The notes beneath the pieces are model-generated. The model was not told where the DNA came from. It saw only the letters and a list, made by a program, of their open reading frames with translations, and ran no database searches. Source: Bacillus pumilus (GTDB taxonomy: Bacteria > Bacillota > Bacilli > Bacillales > Bacillaceae). Taken from it: a DNA stretch of 64,000 bases. Position 1 is the stretch's first letter. Each line of letters begins with the position of its first letter. Location: contig NZ_CP101834.1 of assembly GCF_024498355.1 (NCBI RefSeq), positions 21,179 to 85,178 on the forward strand, given 5' to 3'. Below are positions 17,238 to 25,294 of this stretch, in pieces. The translations under genes and the position numbers were made by a program.

Positions 17238-17566
17238 AGAGCCGCACTGTTTGCATCAACAATATCATTAAAGTTAATTGTCATCTGGTCTTCGTCATTT
17301 TTTAATGTTACCTGGTGGTTTTGAGCTGATATTGAAATTAGATGACCTTTTTTCTTTTCGTTAAATCCATTATGATGCGTGGTTATTTCAATCAATGTAT
17401 TGTTATAGAGTGCTTCATACAAGTTTAAGGAAATGTACTCCTGGTGTTGTTCATCGAGTATTGGTTTATCGGTTTTTTCAAATGTCAATCTTAGTTTGTT
17501 GAGCGAGTCCCTATGCTCCGGCATCATAAGAGAAGTTCCCCACTTCTTACTAAACCCTCGATCCAT
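17234..17566 (-). CDS. yolD: YolD-like protein, partner of the Y-family polymerase
   Basis: A 110-aa YolD-family protein. The ATG at 17566 behind AAGGAGGAAT gives the normal family length and the typical start MDRGFSKKWGTSLMMPEH. The fold is Sm-like/beta-rich (KKGHLISISAQNHQVTLKND). YolD proteins are encoded with UvrX-type polymerases in Firmicutes and are thought to assist or regulate them, like UmuD. It overlaps uvrX by 4 nt. Confidence 0.9.
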   Translation of the reverse strand: MDRGFSKKWGTSLMMPEHRDSLNKLRLTFEKTDKPILDEQHQEYISLNLYEALYNNTLIEITTHHNGFNEKKKGHLISISAQNHQVTLKNDEDQMTINFNDIVDANSAAL

Positions 17567-17605
17567 GCTGTATTCCTCCTTAGAAATCATTACACTTATT
17601 TTAAC

Positions 17606-17619
17606 CGAACTTACGTTCT
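17606..17619. promoter_or_regulatory. LexA (DinR) SOS box
   Basis: CGAAC TTAC GTTCT, one mismatch from the Bacillus consensus CGAAC-N4-GTTCG, 40 nt upstream of yolD on the minus strand. It predicts damage induction of yolD-uvrX. Confidence 0.75.
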
Positions 17620-17771
17620 TATCCAACAAGAAGTTTTTTCCGGTAAATTGAAACACTCTATTAATGATTAAGGTTATTGTTTGGAAGTATTAGAAGGATA
17701 TATTTTCATTTGCCCTTTAAAATATGATAATCTTTTTTTAATTACTTTATTTAGGAAGGAGAAGTTTTTTC

Positions 17772-18236
17772 ATGGGAAAAAGGATTGATTTGAAAGGAAA
17801 AGTCTTTGGAGAACTGAAAGTCATAAAGTTAAGTGATAAAACCACTAAAAACAATACACGTTTGTGGGAATGTGAGTGTGTTTGCGGAAATCTAGTCTAT
17901 GTGTTGGGGATAAGTTTACGGGCAGGATATTACAAAAGCTGTGGTTGTAAACGCTCCGAAAAACGTGATCAAGGATTAGAGGAGTATTTACATCGAGATG
18001 CTATTGATGGCACAAGAAAAAGTGCTCTTACATCAAAACTACATAAAAATAATAAAAGTGTACATAAAGGTGTGCGCTGGAACGAATCTCGCAGCAAATG
18101 GGCGGTAACTATAGGATTTCAACGGAAACAAATTTTCTTAGGGAACTATGACATTTTAGACGACGCTGTCGAAGCTAGAAAAAAAGCAGAAGAAAAATAC
18201 CATCTACCATATTTAGGAGGACAAGAAAATGAATAA
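17772..18236 (+). CDS. AP2-domain protein with cysteine motif
   Basis: A 154-aa protein behind GGAAGGAGAAG. The N-terminal half has the cysteine pattern ECECVCGN and KSCGC seen in phage proteins, probably metal-binding. The C-terminal half (about 95-145) is an AP2-type DNA-binding domain (GVRWNESRSKWAVTIGF, IFLGNYDILDDAVEARK). In phages this pair often accompanies an HNH nuclease; no HNH residues are visible here. It is probably a DNA-binding regulator or the remnant of a homing endonuclease. Confidence 0.75.
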   Translation: MGKRIDLKGKVFGELKVIKLSDKTTKNNTRLWECECVCGNLVYVLGISLRAGYYKSCGCKRSEKRDQGLEEYLHRDAIDGTRKSALTSKLHKNNKSVHKGVRWNESRSKWAVTIGFQRKQIFLGNYDILDDAVEARKKAEEKYHLPYLGGQENE

Positions 18237-18447
18237 AGAAGAAATTAAAAAATGGATGGAACAGAACTTGGTTGGAACAGATGAGGCAAGGGAAATTACA
18301 GGTCAATCAAGATCCGCCTTTAATCAAGCATTAGAAACAAAAAGAATTATTCCCTTTTTCTCTACCGGCGAAGGCACAGGGAAAAGAAATCTATACTTGA
18401 AAAGCGACCTCGAAGAATATTATAAAAATAAGAAAAAAATCAAATGA
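18229..18447 (+). CDS. Excisionase-like winged helix protein
   Basis: A 72-aa protein overlapping the AP2 gene by 8 nt, behind TAGGAGGACAAG. It shows a MerR/excisionase-type helix-turn-helix (VGTDEAREITGQSRSAFNQA) and a wing (GTGKRNLYLKSDLEEYYK). Similar small proteins act as recombination directionality factors or regulators. No integrase is nearby. Confidence 0.65.
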   Translation: MNKEEIKKWMEQNLVGTDEAREITGQSRSAFNQALETKRIIPFFSTGEGTGKRNLYLKSDLEEYYKNKKKIK

Positions 18448-18460
18448 ACTATTTACTAAC

Positions 18461-18484
18461 CTCTGTTTATAACAGAGTTTTTTT
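18461..18484 (+). terminator. Terminator after the AP2 / excisionase-like pair
   Basis: CTCTGTT and AACAGAG flank a short loop and are followed by seven T. Confidence 0.85.
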
Positions 18485-18555
18485 GCGATGATTTAAAGGA
18501 AAGAGTAGATGAATCGCTCATACCGAATTACTACACCTCAACTCAAAGTACAACG

Positions 18556-19116
18556 TTGCTGCCTAACACAAGCAACTCATCAAATGATGAGTTAGACATG
18601 AATAAATATCTTGATGACAACCTTGCTCTAGGGCAGTTCGAAAGCCACTCAATCAATGATAACCTTACAATTATCACTACAAATAGTCCTGTCTTTTACA
18701 TCCACCAAACAACGGCCGAAGAAACTCCTGAAGAGAATGGAGATTTCAAAGCTACTGCTGCTAAATACAAAAACACTAAAACCTTCACCAGCTGGTACAC
18801 AGCAAAAAACTTTCTCAATATGAAGCTTTTCACCGTCAAGACAAAGGGTTACTTCCAATATAATGGTAGTGACGTTAAGGCAAAATTAAATGATGCCTGG
18901 TATACAAAAGCATTCCTTTCCATCTGGCAAGTCTCCAACTGGAAGAAAGGGACCTATAAAAAGGGTAAGAATTATGCTGAAGTGTACGGAAGAGGAAATT
19001 TCCACTTTGGTCTTGAAATAAAAGGATATGGCTTGGTCGTACAAGACCAGTACATCAAGGTTTATTTGACGGCCAACAAAAAAGGAACCGTATGGAAGAA
19101 ATGGAGCGTTAAATAA
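18556..19116 (+). CDS. Hypothetical protein, probably 5'-truncated
   Basis: An open frame of 186 codons from a TTG without a ribosome-binding site. The same frame remains open upstream to the terminator at 18484 (reading DDLKERVDESLIPNYYTS), yet has no start codon there. The only good Shine-Dalgarno plus ATG (at about 18509) is in a different frame. The C-terminal domain is aromatic and beta-rich (FTSWYTAKNFLNMKLFTVK; WKKGTYKKGKNYAEVYGRG) and looks secreted. The N-terminal signal is missing, so this is probably a truncated or frameshifted gene. Confidence 0.45.
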   Translation: MLPNTSNSSNDELDMNKYLDDNLALGQFESHSINDNLTIITTNSPVFYIHQTTAEETPEENGDFKATAAKYKNTKTFTSWYTAKNFLNMKLFTVKTKGYFQYNGSDVKAKLNDAWYTKAFLSIWQVSNWKKGTYKKGKNYAEVYGRGNFHFGLEIKGYGLVVQDQYIKVYLTANKKGTVWKKWSVK

Positions 19117-19154
19117 ACTGTAAGCAACAGGTTCCATTGAAAGGTGGTGAGAAT

Positions 19155-19352
19155 TTGAAAAGATTCTTCATATCAAAATCCTTTATGATCTCATTCTTTG
19201 TAACGCTTCTCTTCTTTGGCATTCAAATTAACAAAGAAGGAGCCAACTTCACAGTTTTTGCTAACCTCCTGATCACAAGCTTTATAGTAGGTGTTCTGGT
19301 TGCTGCTATCGTCAGATTGTTCACAAGACGAAAAGCATCAACAAGCTCTTAA
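19155..19352 (+). CDS. Small membrane protein
   Basis: A 65-aa protein from the TTG at 19155 behind AAAGGTGGTGAG. Two hydrophobic segments (FMISFFVTLLFFGIQI; NLLITSFIVGVLVAAIVRLF) are followed by a basic end. No recognised family. A weak hairpin (19352-19375) follows, where the repeat island begins. Confidence 0.55.
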   Translation: MKRFFISKSFMISFFVTLLFFGIQINKEGANFTVFANLLITSFIVGVLVAAIVRLFTRRKASTSS

Positions 19353-19374
19353 CATTTACCTTTGAAATGTTTTA

Positions 19375-19570
19375 AGCAGGCTTCAGCCTGCACGCAGTCG
19401 TCCGCGCGTAAAGAACGATGGAGGAACAATGCAGCTGTTGCAGCTGGTGACAACCAGGTGCTTACAGATGTTTGTTATCCCATGGTTTAGCGTGGAGCGA
19501 GATACCACGAAATGTTGGCCGGTGTTTTGTACCGGCTTACAGTTCGTGAGTAGACCCGAAGGGCAGCCCT
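19375..19570 (+). repeat. Repeat island, copy 1: partial A2 element (no A1)
   Basis: The first and most diverged copy of A2. It starts at the GCAGGC-UUCA-GCCUGC hairpin; the whole A1 part and the first hairpins of A2 are missing. The hairpin CACGAA..TTCGTG replaces the CATGAA..TTCATG of other copies, a paired change that keeps the stem. The CCTGG..CCAGG stem is replaced by CAGCTGG..CCAGGTG, also still paired. Confidence 0.8.
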
Positions 19571-19572
19571 GA

Positions 19573-19602
19573 TTGTCATTTGATTTGCATATCAGTTATA
19601 AT
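19573..19602 (+). promoter_or_regulatory. Promoter of a short intergenic RNA
   Basis: TTGTCA (19573-19578), an 18-nt spacer and a perfect TATAAT (19597-19602), located in the A2-B spacer of copy 1. Confidence 0.65.
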
Positions 19603-19608
19603 CTTTAC

Positions 19609-19736
19609 AACCCATCAATCCATTAAGGATGCATACGCATTCTAACAATGTACAATATGGCTGATCAACTACATGGTCAATCATTGTATAGTATTAAAGA
19701 GAGACTTGCCCAAGCATAAGGGAAGTCTCTTTTTTT
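19609..19736 (+). ncRNA. Candidate small RNA of about 128 nt
   Basis: It runs from the promoter at 19573-19602 to an intrinsic terminator (AGAGACTT and AAGTCTCT arms extended by CCC/GGG, then TTTTTT, 19700-19736). No frame with a start and ribosome-binding site lies between. ACAATG..CATTGT segments could form an additional stem. It could be a regulatory or antisense RNA. Confidence 0.5.
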
Positions 19737-19745
19737 ATGTTTAGG

Positions 19746-19880
19746 TGCTGCGATGTGAACGAAGTGAACATGCAGCACAGTCTTTTTTCTTTTGCAGCGT
19801 TAGCTGCCGAAGCAGGCTCGATGCCTGCGTTTTAATAAAAGGAAAGCTACAGCTTTCCTACCAAGCGTAAGCGCAATTCA
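19746..19880 (+). repeat. Repeat island, copy 1: B element
   Basis: B is a string of hairpins: the outer stem GCTGC..GCAGC (CTATGC..GCATAG in other copies, a compensated change), then CAGC-GTTA-GCTG, GCAGGC..GCCTGC and GGAAAGC-TACA-GCTTTCC. It ends next to a bidirectional terminator (19896-19922). Confidence 0.8.
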
Positions 19881-19895
19881 TTTACTTTTGAGAAA

Positions 19896-19922
19896 AGAAA
19901 AAACCGCGTTTATGCGGTTTTA
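19896..19922. terminator. Bidirectional terminator
   Basis: AAAACCGC and GCGGTTTT arms with A- and T-runs on both sides. It serves the end of B on the plus strand and the end of the methyltransferase operon on the minus strand. Confidence 0.75.
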
Positions 19923-20071
19923 AATAAAGTCACATCTATAATGTCATCTAAATCACACAAGCGACTACATAAAGCTCTTTCTAGGTCGTCACCTGTAACG
20001 CCCTTTCTAATGAGTGCGTCCTTGATTTTTTGAATATCACTCTTTTCTAAGCAATAAATATATTGATTCAT
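19910..20071 (-). CDS. Small protein at the end of the methyltransferase operon
   Basis: A 53-aa frame (start MNQYIYCLEKSDIQKIKDAL) behind GAGGGGG, 14 nt after the methyltransferase stop. It is predicted helical and acidic, with LERALC and a DLDDIIDV end. The stop lies inside the terminator stem. It is too short for automated calling but has a good start and codon usage. Function unknown. Confidence 0.55.
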   Translation of the reverse strand: MNQYIYCLEKSDIQKIKDALIRKGVTGDDLERALCSRLCDLDDIIDVTLFKTA

Positions 20072-20085
20072 TGTGAACCCCCTCT

Positions 20086-21627
20086 TCACACTTGCACCAA
20101 GTGTGGGTGTTTGTTAAAACTGTTTATAGCTTTTTTGATCACTTTAGCAATCGCTTTTCCGATCTCAACTGGCACAGCGTTTGCTATTTGTTGTTGCATT
20201 GATGACAGGGACCCCTTGAATACGAATGAATCTTTTAAACCAAATAGTCTCGCGCATTCCCGTACACTTAAAATGCGATTTTCTATCGGGTGAGTGATTA
20301 GACTTTTTCTTGGATTTGCTATCGTGATCGATGGCTCATCCATATTAAGTCTTTTATAAACCGAACTATGTGTATTGCCACTCAACATCCTAGCATTTTT
20401 CAAATAATCTGGAATAGAAGTCCAGTTCTCCCCCTGCTTCACATACCGCATTCTTTCAATCGTATCTTCCCTACTCTTTGATATATCTGTTTGATTGGGA
20501 ACCCAATCATATAGATTTTCAAATGCTTCTCGTACTGTTTTATATTTAGAAGTATTGGGTTTCGGAAGTTCGATCGGTCCAATTTTTGAACCAATAAAAA
20601 TTGCACGTTTTCGTTTTTGTGCGGAACCCATATCAACGGCATTAATTACTCCATATGAAATGGTGAACTCGGACAATTCTTTTACAATCTCATCTTTAAA
20701 TTGACCATTCCCTGCCGTTAGGATTTCCGGCACGTTTTCTAGGACAAACACCTTACAATGCTTGTTTGCTTTCACTGCTTCAATATATTTTTTTACTAAT
20801 AAGTTATTTGGATTTTCAAGGAATGATGTTTTTCTGTTCGAGCTTGAAAATCCTTGACATGGGCTACCTCCAATCATGATAGGAGCCTTAATGTCATTGA
20901 ATATTGAGAAGTCAAAGTTTGTTAGATCGGCTTGCTGAATATGACTCCCCAAATTAGCTTTATACGTTTGAATTGCCTCTGCATCCTTTTCTAACGCCAA
21001 TTTTACAGTGAACCCTTCTTCAACAAAGCCCTGGTCGAAGATCCCAGCACCACTAAATAGACTAATTATCTGTAGTGGTAATTTATGCTGATTGACCAAA
21101 TTTGTTGTGATAGCGTTGTTTTCAACGCGATTTGTACCGGCATCCAAGTAGTCGAATATAGAAAATTGCTGGTAGCTGTCTCCGACTACTTGATCCAGTT
21201 GCTTTCTTGAAAGCAATACTTCTAGTCTGTTTTTTTGCTTGAAGACCTTCTTCTCTTTCTTTTTGAAAGAGAAGAAATCCTTGAGCTGACCTAGCTTGTT
21301 AGATAATGCTGTTTTTTTTTTGATTCCACGAATAAGGATTTGATCATCAAAGATCTCGATTTCTAATTGATCAACACCTGCGAATCCTTGCAAAGCATCC
21401 TTTTTACGAATATCAATCACAGGCTTATAACTTCCGTTATAGGCTCTTTTTGATACGGTGTTTCTAGTTTGTTCCGCAGGCACAATTGTTACTGTATTGC
21501 TCTTAGGATCAATGATGTAGTCAAAGTTTTTACCTACTTCAAATTGTGTTTGAAGTAGTTGGGCATCCTGGATGTAAATGCCTCTTTTGCTGGGTTTCGC
21601 TGTTCTCTTTTTAATCAACAATCTCAT
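20086..21627 (-). CDS. C5-cytosine DNA methyltransferase with N-terminal extension
   Basis: A 513-aa enzyme. Residues 1-180 form an extra lysine-rich domain of unknown fold. The methyltransferase core then follows: motif I (SLFSGAGIFDQGF), motif IV with the catalytic cysteine (GGSPCQGFSSSNRK), motif VI (VLENVPEIL), motif VIII (AQKRKRAIFIGS), and motifs IX-X (VRECARLFGLKDSF, QIANAVPVEIGKAI). The target-recognition region between VIII and IX is short. Possibly the N-terminal domain takes on DNA recognition. It overlaps the upstream gene by 17 nt. No restriction partner is present, so self-protection or anti-restriction is likely. Confidence 0.93.
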   Translation of the reverse strand: MRLLIKKRTAKPSKRGIYIQDAQLLQTQFEVGKNFDYIIDPKSNTVTIVPAEQTRNTVSKRAYNGSYKPVIDIRKKDALQGFAGVDQLEIEIFDDQILIRGIKKKTALSNKLGQLKDFFSFKKKEKKVFKQKNRLEVLLSRKQLDQVVGDSYQQFSIFDYLDAGTNRVENNAITTNLVNQHKLPLQIISLFSGAGIFDQGFVEEGFTVKLALEKDAEAIQTYKANLGSHIQQADLTNFDFSIFNDIKAPIMIGGSPCQGFSSSNRKTSFLENPNNLLVKKYIEAVKANKHCKVFVLENVPEILTAGNGQFKDEIVKELSEFTISYGVINAVDMGSAQKRKRAIFIGSKIGPIELPKPNTSKYKTVREAFENLYDWVPNQTDISKSREDTIERMRYVKQGENWTSIPDYLKNARMLSGNTHSSVYKRLNMDEPSITIANPRKSLITHPIENRILSVRECARLFGLKDSFVFKGSLSSMQQQIANAVPVEIGKAIAKVIKKAINSFNKHPHLVQV

Positions 21628-21856
21628 CACGCCCCAGATCCACTGGAATAAGATCAGTTGCGTATGCTTGGATCGTTATTCCCTTTTCTTTGCTGAAAGC
21701 CTCATATATGTGAATCTCATCGTCCAAAATGATTTGTGTAATTTCAAAAACATCACTGCCATTGCTATTCAAGCCTAGCTCTTTTCTTGTAATATCATCT
21801 AAGTCAATTTGCACAGCCAGTCCAATATTAAATTCAAATACCTCGTTCTTATTCAT
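21611..21856 (-). CDS. Small hypothetical protein, coupled to the methyltransferase
   Basis: An 81-aa acidic protein. The second ATG of ATGACAATG has correct spacing from AAAAGGAG. It is beta-rich (FNIGLAVQIDLDDI, DEIHIYEAFSKEKGITIQAY). Its end overlaps the methyltransferase start, which suggests obligatory co-expression. No recognised family. Confidence 0.6.
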   Translation of the reverse strand: MNKNEVFEFNIGLAVQIDLDDITRKELGLNSNGSDVFEITQIILDDEIHIYEAFSKEKGITIQAYATDLIPVDLGRDEIVD

Positions 21857-21877
21857 TGTCATTTCTCCTTTTGATAA

Positions 21878-22093
21878 TTAGTAGATTTTTGGTAAGTCCA
21901 ATTGTTTTTCGATTTCTTCTCGAACGTTTGAGATTTTTTCAATATCCCAAGAGAATTCGGGTAACACTTCTTTCGATGTTGCGCTATAAATTTGATACAT
22001 TTCGACTAACATATTGAAAATCACATTGTCGATATTATCTTGCGTTTCAATATGTCTTTTTGTTTGATAGTTGTCTTTGTATTGATTTGTCAT
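21878..22093 (-). CDS. Small hypothetical protein, first gene of the methyltransferase operon
   Basis: A 71-aa helical protein (MTNQYKDNYQTKRHIETQD..) with GAGGAACG upstream. It is the first gene after repeat copy 2, whose A1 edge lies about 36 nt upstream of this start. No recognised family. Confidence 0.55.
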   Translation of the reverse strand: MTNQYKDNYQTKRHIETQDNIDNVIFNMLVEMYQIYSATSKEVLPEFSWDIEKISNVREEIEKQLDLPKIY

Positions 22094-22128
22094 ATGACGT
22101 TCCTCATTTCCCTTTTATTTGTCTTTTT

Positions 22129-22725
22129 ACCTCCGAAGGGGTTGGTCCCCATAGGGGATGAATTTTCCCTTTTGACATGTAGAACGGACAACTGAGGATA
22201 GACGCATGACAAGAGGGCCGCAGGCATCGCGGTAGCGACAAGTGCTGATTTGCCTTTAGGTAGCGTAACCGTTGCTTCAGGAATGTTTAGCATAGGCTCT
22301 ACTGCTAAACATTTCTGAGGCTTACGAGTTACGACTGATCAGCATTTGCTCTTGTCATGTGGCTTGCCGTCTTATCAAAAAGTGTGGTAAAGAGCCGCAG
22401 GCGCAAACTTTGGCACGCTTTTTGATTAGCCGGCCCCGAATGTTGTACGCTTCGGAGGTCAAAAGGGAAATGTTATTTCAATGGCAGCCGTAGGCTGGCT
22501 ACCGATGGTTTTAGGAAGCTTCAGCTTCCGTCAAGCAGGCTCTAGCCTGCACGCAGTCGGCCGCGCGTGAAGAACGATGGAGGAACAATGCAGCTGTTGT
22601 CCTGGTGCAGCCAGGGCTTACAGATGTTTGTTATCCCATGGTTTAGCGTGGAGCGAGATACCATGAAATGTTGGCCGGTGTTGTGTACCGGCTTACAGTT
22701 CATGAGTAGACCCACAGGGCAGCCC
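22129..22725 (+). repeat. Repeat island, copy 2: A1 (22129-22472) and A2 (22484-22725)
   Basis: The A1 ends ACCTCCGAAG and CTTCGGAGGT are inverted repeats closing a domain of about 344 nt. Inside, CATGACAAGAG pairs with CTCTTGTCATG across about 150 nt, and a 12-15-bp hairpin is built on GTTTAGC/GCTAAAC. A2 holds GCCGTAGGC, GGAAGC-TTCA-GCTTCC, GCAGGC-TCTA-GCCTGC, CCTGG/CCAGG and GCCGGT/ACCGGC hairpins. In this copy the GTTTAGC hairpin has AGGAATG opposite CATTTCT, which is G.U on plus but A.C on minus. The 138-nt spacer before B (22726-22863) holds nothing recognisable. Confidence 0.9.
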
Positions 22726-22863
22726 TAAACAGGTTTTAATGAGTTAATGATCATTAATACAGGGGTTCAATCTCAAACTTAAACAGTGATGAGATAAGAA
22801 GGATAAGAGCGTGTAAGATGGAGTAAGAGAGCCACTGGAATCAAGCTGATACAAAATAAAAAA

Positions 22864-22999
22864 GCTATGCGATGACAACGAAGTTGGCAGAGCATAGCAA
22901 AGAATTTGTCTTTTGGGCAGCGTTAGCTGACCCAGCAGGCTCGATGCCTGCGTTTTAATAAAAGGAAAGCTTCAGCTTTCCATCCAAGCGTAGCGCAAT
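22864..22999 (+). repeat. Repeat island, copy 2: B element
   Basis: Hairpin series CTATGC..GCATAG (inner CAAC-GAA-GTTG), CAGC-GTTA-GCTG, GCAGGC..GCCTGC, GGAAAGC-TTCA-GCTTTCC. It is followed by the AAAACCGC/GCGGTTTT bidirectional terminator at 23003-23025. Confidence 0.85.
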
Positions 23000-23002
23000 A
23001 AG

Positions 23003-23025
23003 AAAACCGCACTTTTGCGGTTTTC
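23003..23025. terminator. Bidirectional terminator
   Basis: AAAACCGC and GCGGTTTT arms around ACTTTT. It separates B of copy 2 from the minus-strand operon 23032-25266. Confidence 0.75.
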
Positions 23026-23031
23026 TTTGGT

Positions 23032-23439
23032 TTAATCTATATCGCAAGGACAAATTAAATCATCTTGTATTACCTTGCCCTTTACAATGTTAACTTTTTG
23101 GACGTAATCCGATGGGGTATTTGCCCGAATTGCAATATCTATATTAAATTGTTTAGAAATGGATTCTAGCAGCTGCGTGTCGATTTCAAACGCTGCGGAA
23201 AATTGACATTCTATCACTTGGCATTTTTGATGATCCATCGTGATATTATGACATGAAAGATAATGCCTATCAGAATCCACTATAAGATAATCACTATCTG
23301 GTGTTAGCATTTCAAACTTCGATTTACTGTTTCTAATTTCAATCGAATTTCCCATTGGTATTAAACCATTTAAGAGAAACTGAATCAAATTAGAACGAAA
23401 CCCACTTAACTGAATATTCCCCTCTACCCAATCAGCCAT
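23032..23439 (-). CDS. YubB-like small protein, island family Y
   Basis: A 135-aa protein starting MADWVEGNIQLSGFRSNLIQ behind AGAGAGGTACAAATG. It aligns by eye with the next gene (MANYVEGRIAVTGKYTNLKK) and with the protein at 27266 (MTNFCKGRIKITG): short N-terminal strand, then a FLxxGL helix, a central SxAFEIDTQLLESISKQF segment and an IRxxxxDY motif. The N-terminal pattern recalls YubB ferredoxin-like proteins of plasmids and phages; that link is tentative. Function unknown. Confidence 0.6.
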   Translation of the reverse strand: MADWVEGNIQLSGFRSNLIQFLLNGLIPMGNSIEIRNSKSKFEMLTPDSDYLIVDSDRHYLSCHNITMDHQKCQVIECQFSAAFEIDTQLLESISKQFNIDIAIRANTPSDYVQKVNIVKGKVIQDDLICPCDID

Positions 23440-23474
23440 AACATTTGTACCTCTCTCTCGTCAGTAGTCTTTTT

Positions 23475-23894
23475 TTAATCATTATCAACTAATGTGAAAA
23501 CATCATCTCTTATGATTTGTCCGTTCTTAATGGAAATGTTCTGTTGGAAGTAATCAACCGTTTCTTCCCCTGAAGCATTTATGTTCAGGTTATATTTTTG
23601 AGCGATGTCCAAAAGTTCACTCGATTGGATTTTCCATTTGCATGTTAATTCCATGCGAACGGTGTAAATGTCATCACGTACTATTTCAAGGGGAATGTCA
23701 TCACCCCAAGAATGGACTACGAGACTTGTATCAATCATTAATAATGCTGCCCCTGTATCTTTGAGACATTGATCTTCTTCGTCTAGTGTTGGCGGAACAC
23801 CATTTGATTCAGTCACTAACCCTTGAAGAATAAACTTCTTCAAGTTCGTATATTTACCAGTTACAGCGATTCTTCCTTCAACATAATTCGCCAT
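23475..23894 (-). CDS. YubB-like small protein, island family Y
   Basis: A 139-aa paralogue of the neighbouring 135-aa protein, behind AAAGGAGGAAT. Shared features are the MANYVEGRIAVTG start, NLKKFILQGLV, a conserved IDTSLVVHSW strand and a C-terminal SSELLDIAQKYNLNI helix. Side-by-side paralogues imply a tandem duplication. Function unknown. Confidence 0.6.
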   Translation of the reverse strand: MANYVEGRIAVTGKYTNLKKFILQGLVTESNGVPPTLDEEDQCLKDTGAALLMIDTSLVVHSWGDDIPLEIVRDDIYTVRMELTCKWKIQSSELLDIAQKYNLNINASGEETVDYFQQNISIKNGQIIRDDVFTLVDND

Positions 23895-23912
23895 GTCTAT
23901 TCCTCCTTTAGT

Positions 23913-24653
23913 TCAAAAATTGGTAATATCATCGTCAATCGTTTGTTTCAAATAATCCATCTGTTCCCCCTCTTTACGACCTCTATGATAAGCCTCTACC
24001 TCACCAATTGATGGAGTTTTTACCGGCTTTGCCTTACCCGAAAAGCCCTTTGCTAGATCATTGTAAGCCCTCGAAACTTCTTTAGGGGTTATGACCATTA
24101 AGCCAAACTCTTGTTCCATTTCTTTAACTTGCTTTTCAAATTTTTCACTCAGTCCAGTTAGAAATCCTAACATATATGAATTTTTAAGTTCTTTTGTTTT
24201 CTCTTTCGTTCTAATTACAAAGGCATCTCTCTGATAATAGTTTTTGACGAATCTTGTGCTGTACTTACTTATAGCATCATAAGCAAGCACGTACATTTCT
24301 TTAGCTAAATTCACATCATTTTCGAAACCAAAGAAAATAATACTACTCTTCCTCCTTTTTTCACCGTTTAAAAATCTATTATGATAGTAGAATTTTACTC
24401 TGAAATTATTTGCTATTATTCCGGCTAATTGTCTTTCCCACCAAAATAATTTTTTATATGCAACAGCCTGTCCTTTAATAATTTCTTGCTTTTCATCTCT
24501 AGTTGTTTCTACATCACTCTGCTGAATATCATGTTTGATCATTAGCTTTTGAGCTAATAAGAAAGCACTTTGGGATTCCTCATCATTTTTTGAGTCATCC
24601 GCAATTGCCAGTAAACCTTTTATCTTCTTTATAATCGATTCATTTCTGTTCAT
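23913..24653 (-). CDS. DUF2786-containing protein
   Basis: A 246-aa protein; the ATG behind AAGGAGGGTG gives MNRNESIIKKIKGLLAIADD. Residues 5-50 match the DUF2786 pattern (KIKGLLAIADDSKNDEES..LLAQKLMIKH). A C-terminal domain follows, with WWERQLAGIIANNF and many aromatic and basic residues, as in the DUF2786-containing proteins of phages and conjugative plasmids. The molecular function of the family is not established. Confidence 0.7.
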   Translation of the reverse strand: MNRNESIIKKIKGLLAIADDSKNDEESQSAFLLAQKLMIKHDIQQSDVETTRDEKQEIIKGQAVAYKKLFWWERQLAGIIANNFRVKFYYHNRFLNGEKRRKSSIIFFGFENDVNLAKEMYVLAYDAISKYSTRFVKNYYQRDAFVIRTKEKTKELKNSYMLGFLTGLSEKFEKQVKEMEQEFGLMVITPKEVSRAYNDLAKGFSGKAKPVKTPSIGEVEAYHRGRKEGEQMDYLKQTIDDDITNF

Positions 24654-24666
24654 GTTTTCACCCTCC

Positions 24667-25266
24667 TTAGAAAATCTCTTCGAATCTAATACTTTCAATT
24701 GCAATGATTTCTTCTATAATTCTATGTTTTTCATTTTGGAGGAAATTTTGTGGACCTGTATAATCCCAATTGGCTACACATGTGTCTGACAACTGAATCA
24801 TTATTCTGGTTGCTCGACCTACAGCCTCTTTTAAGAATGTTTCTGAATCATAGAAGGGGTTTGTTAGAATTCCTTCGTCATAAGCGTAAATCCAATAATC
24901 AAGCAATTCTTCTGCCCATGCTTTTTTCAACTGCTCTTGCTGATCTTTGTCTTCAGGAATGCACACATTTTCTGAAATGTACAATCCGAGGTCGTAACCT
25001 GAAGTAATTTGTTTATCTGTTTCATTTAAAATTCGTTTGATTTCTCCCTTGCAATACTTATCAAACACGAAAGTGTTAGATTCTGTGACTTGCATCAATT
25101 CGTCCTGAATTTCATTAATCAATACTGGCAAGGCTTTTGAAGAACAGTATCTTTTTACATTATTTAATACCGCATAACCTGTTATATAAGAACCCTGTTT
25201 AATTTGTTCAATTGCTTCAAGGACATTTTCTACATCATTTTGTTTTTGTTCGATGTTACTGATCAT
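24667..25266 (-). CDS. Hypothetical protein with island domain H
   Basis: A 199-aa protein with the start at 25266 behind AAAGGAGC. Longer upstream readings run into repeat A1 and are rejected. The C-terminal about 90 residues (QLKKAWAEELLDYWIYAYDE..ILTNPF..IIEEIIAIESIRFEEI) resemble the N-terminal 100 residues of the 477-aa protein at 37657, so the domain has been recombined between operons. First gene after repeat copy 3. Function unknown. Confidence 0.6.
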   Translation of the reverse strand: MISNIEQKQNDVENVLEAIEQIKQGSYITGYAVLNNVKRYCSSKALPVLINEIQDELMQVTESNTFVFDKYCKGEIKRILNETDKQITSGYDLGLYISENVCIPEDKDQQEQLKKAWAEELLDYWIYAYDEGILTNPFYDSETFLKEAVGRATRIMIQLSDTCVANWDYTGPQNFLQNEKHRIIEEIIAIESIRFEEIF

Positions 25267-25294
25267 TGTTCTAGCTCCTTTGTTTTTCATTTTT

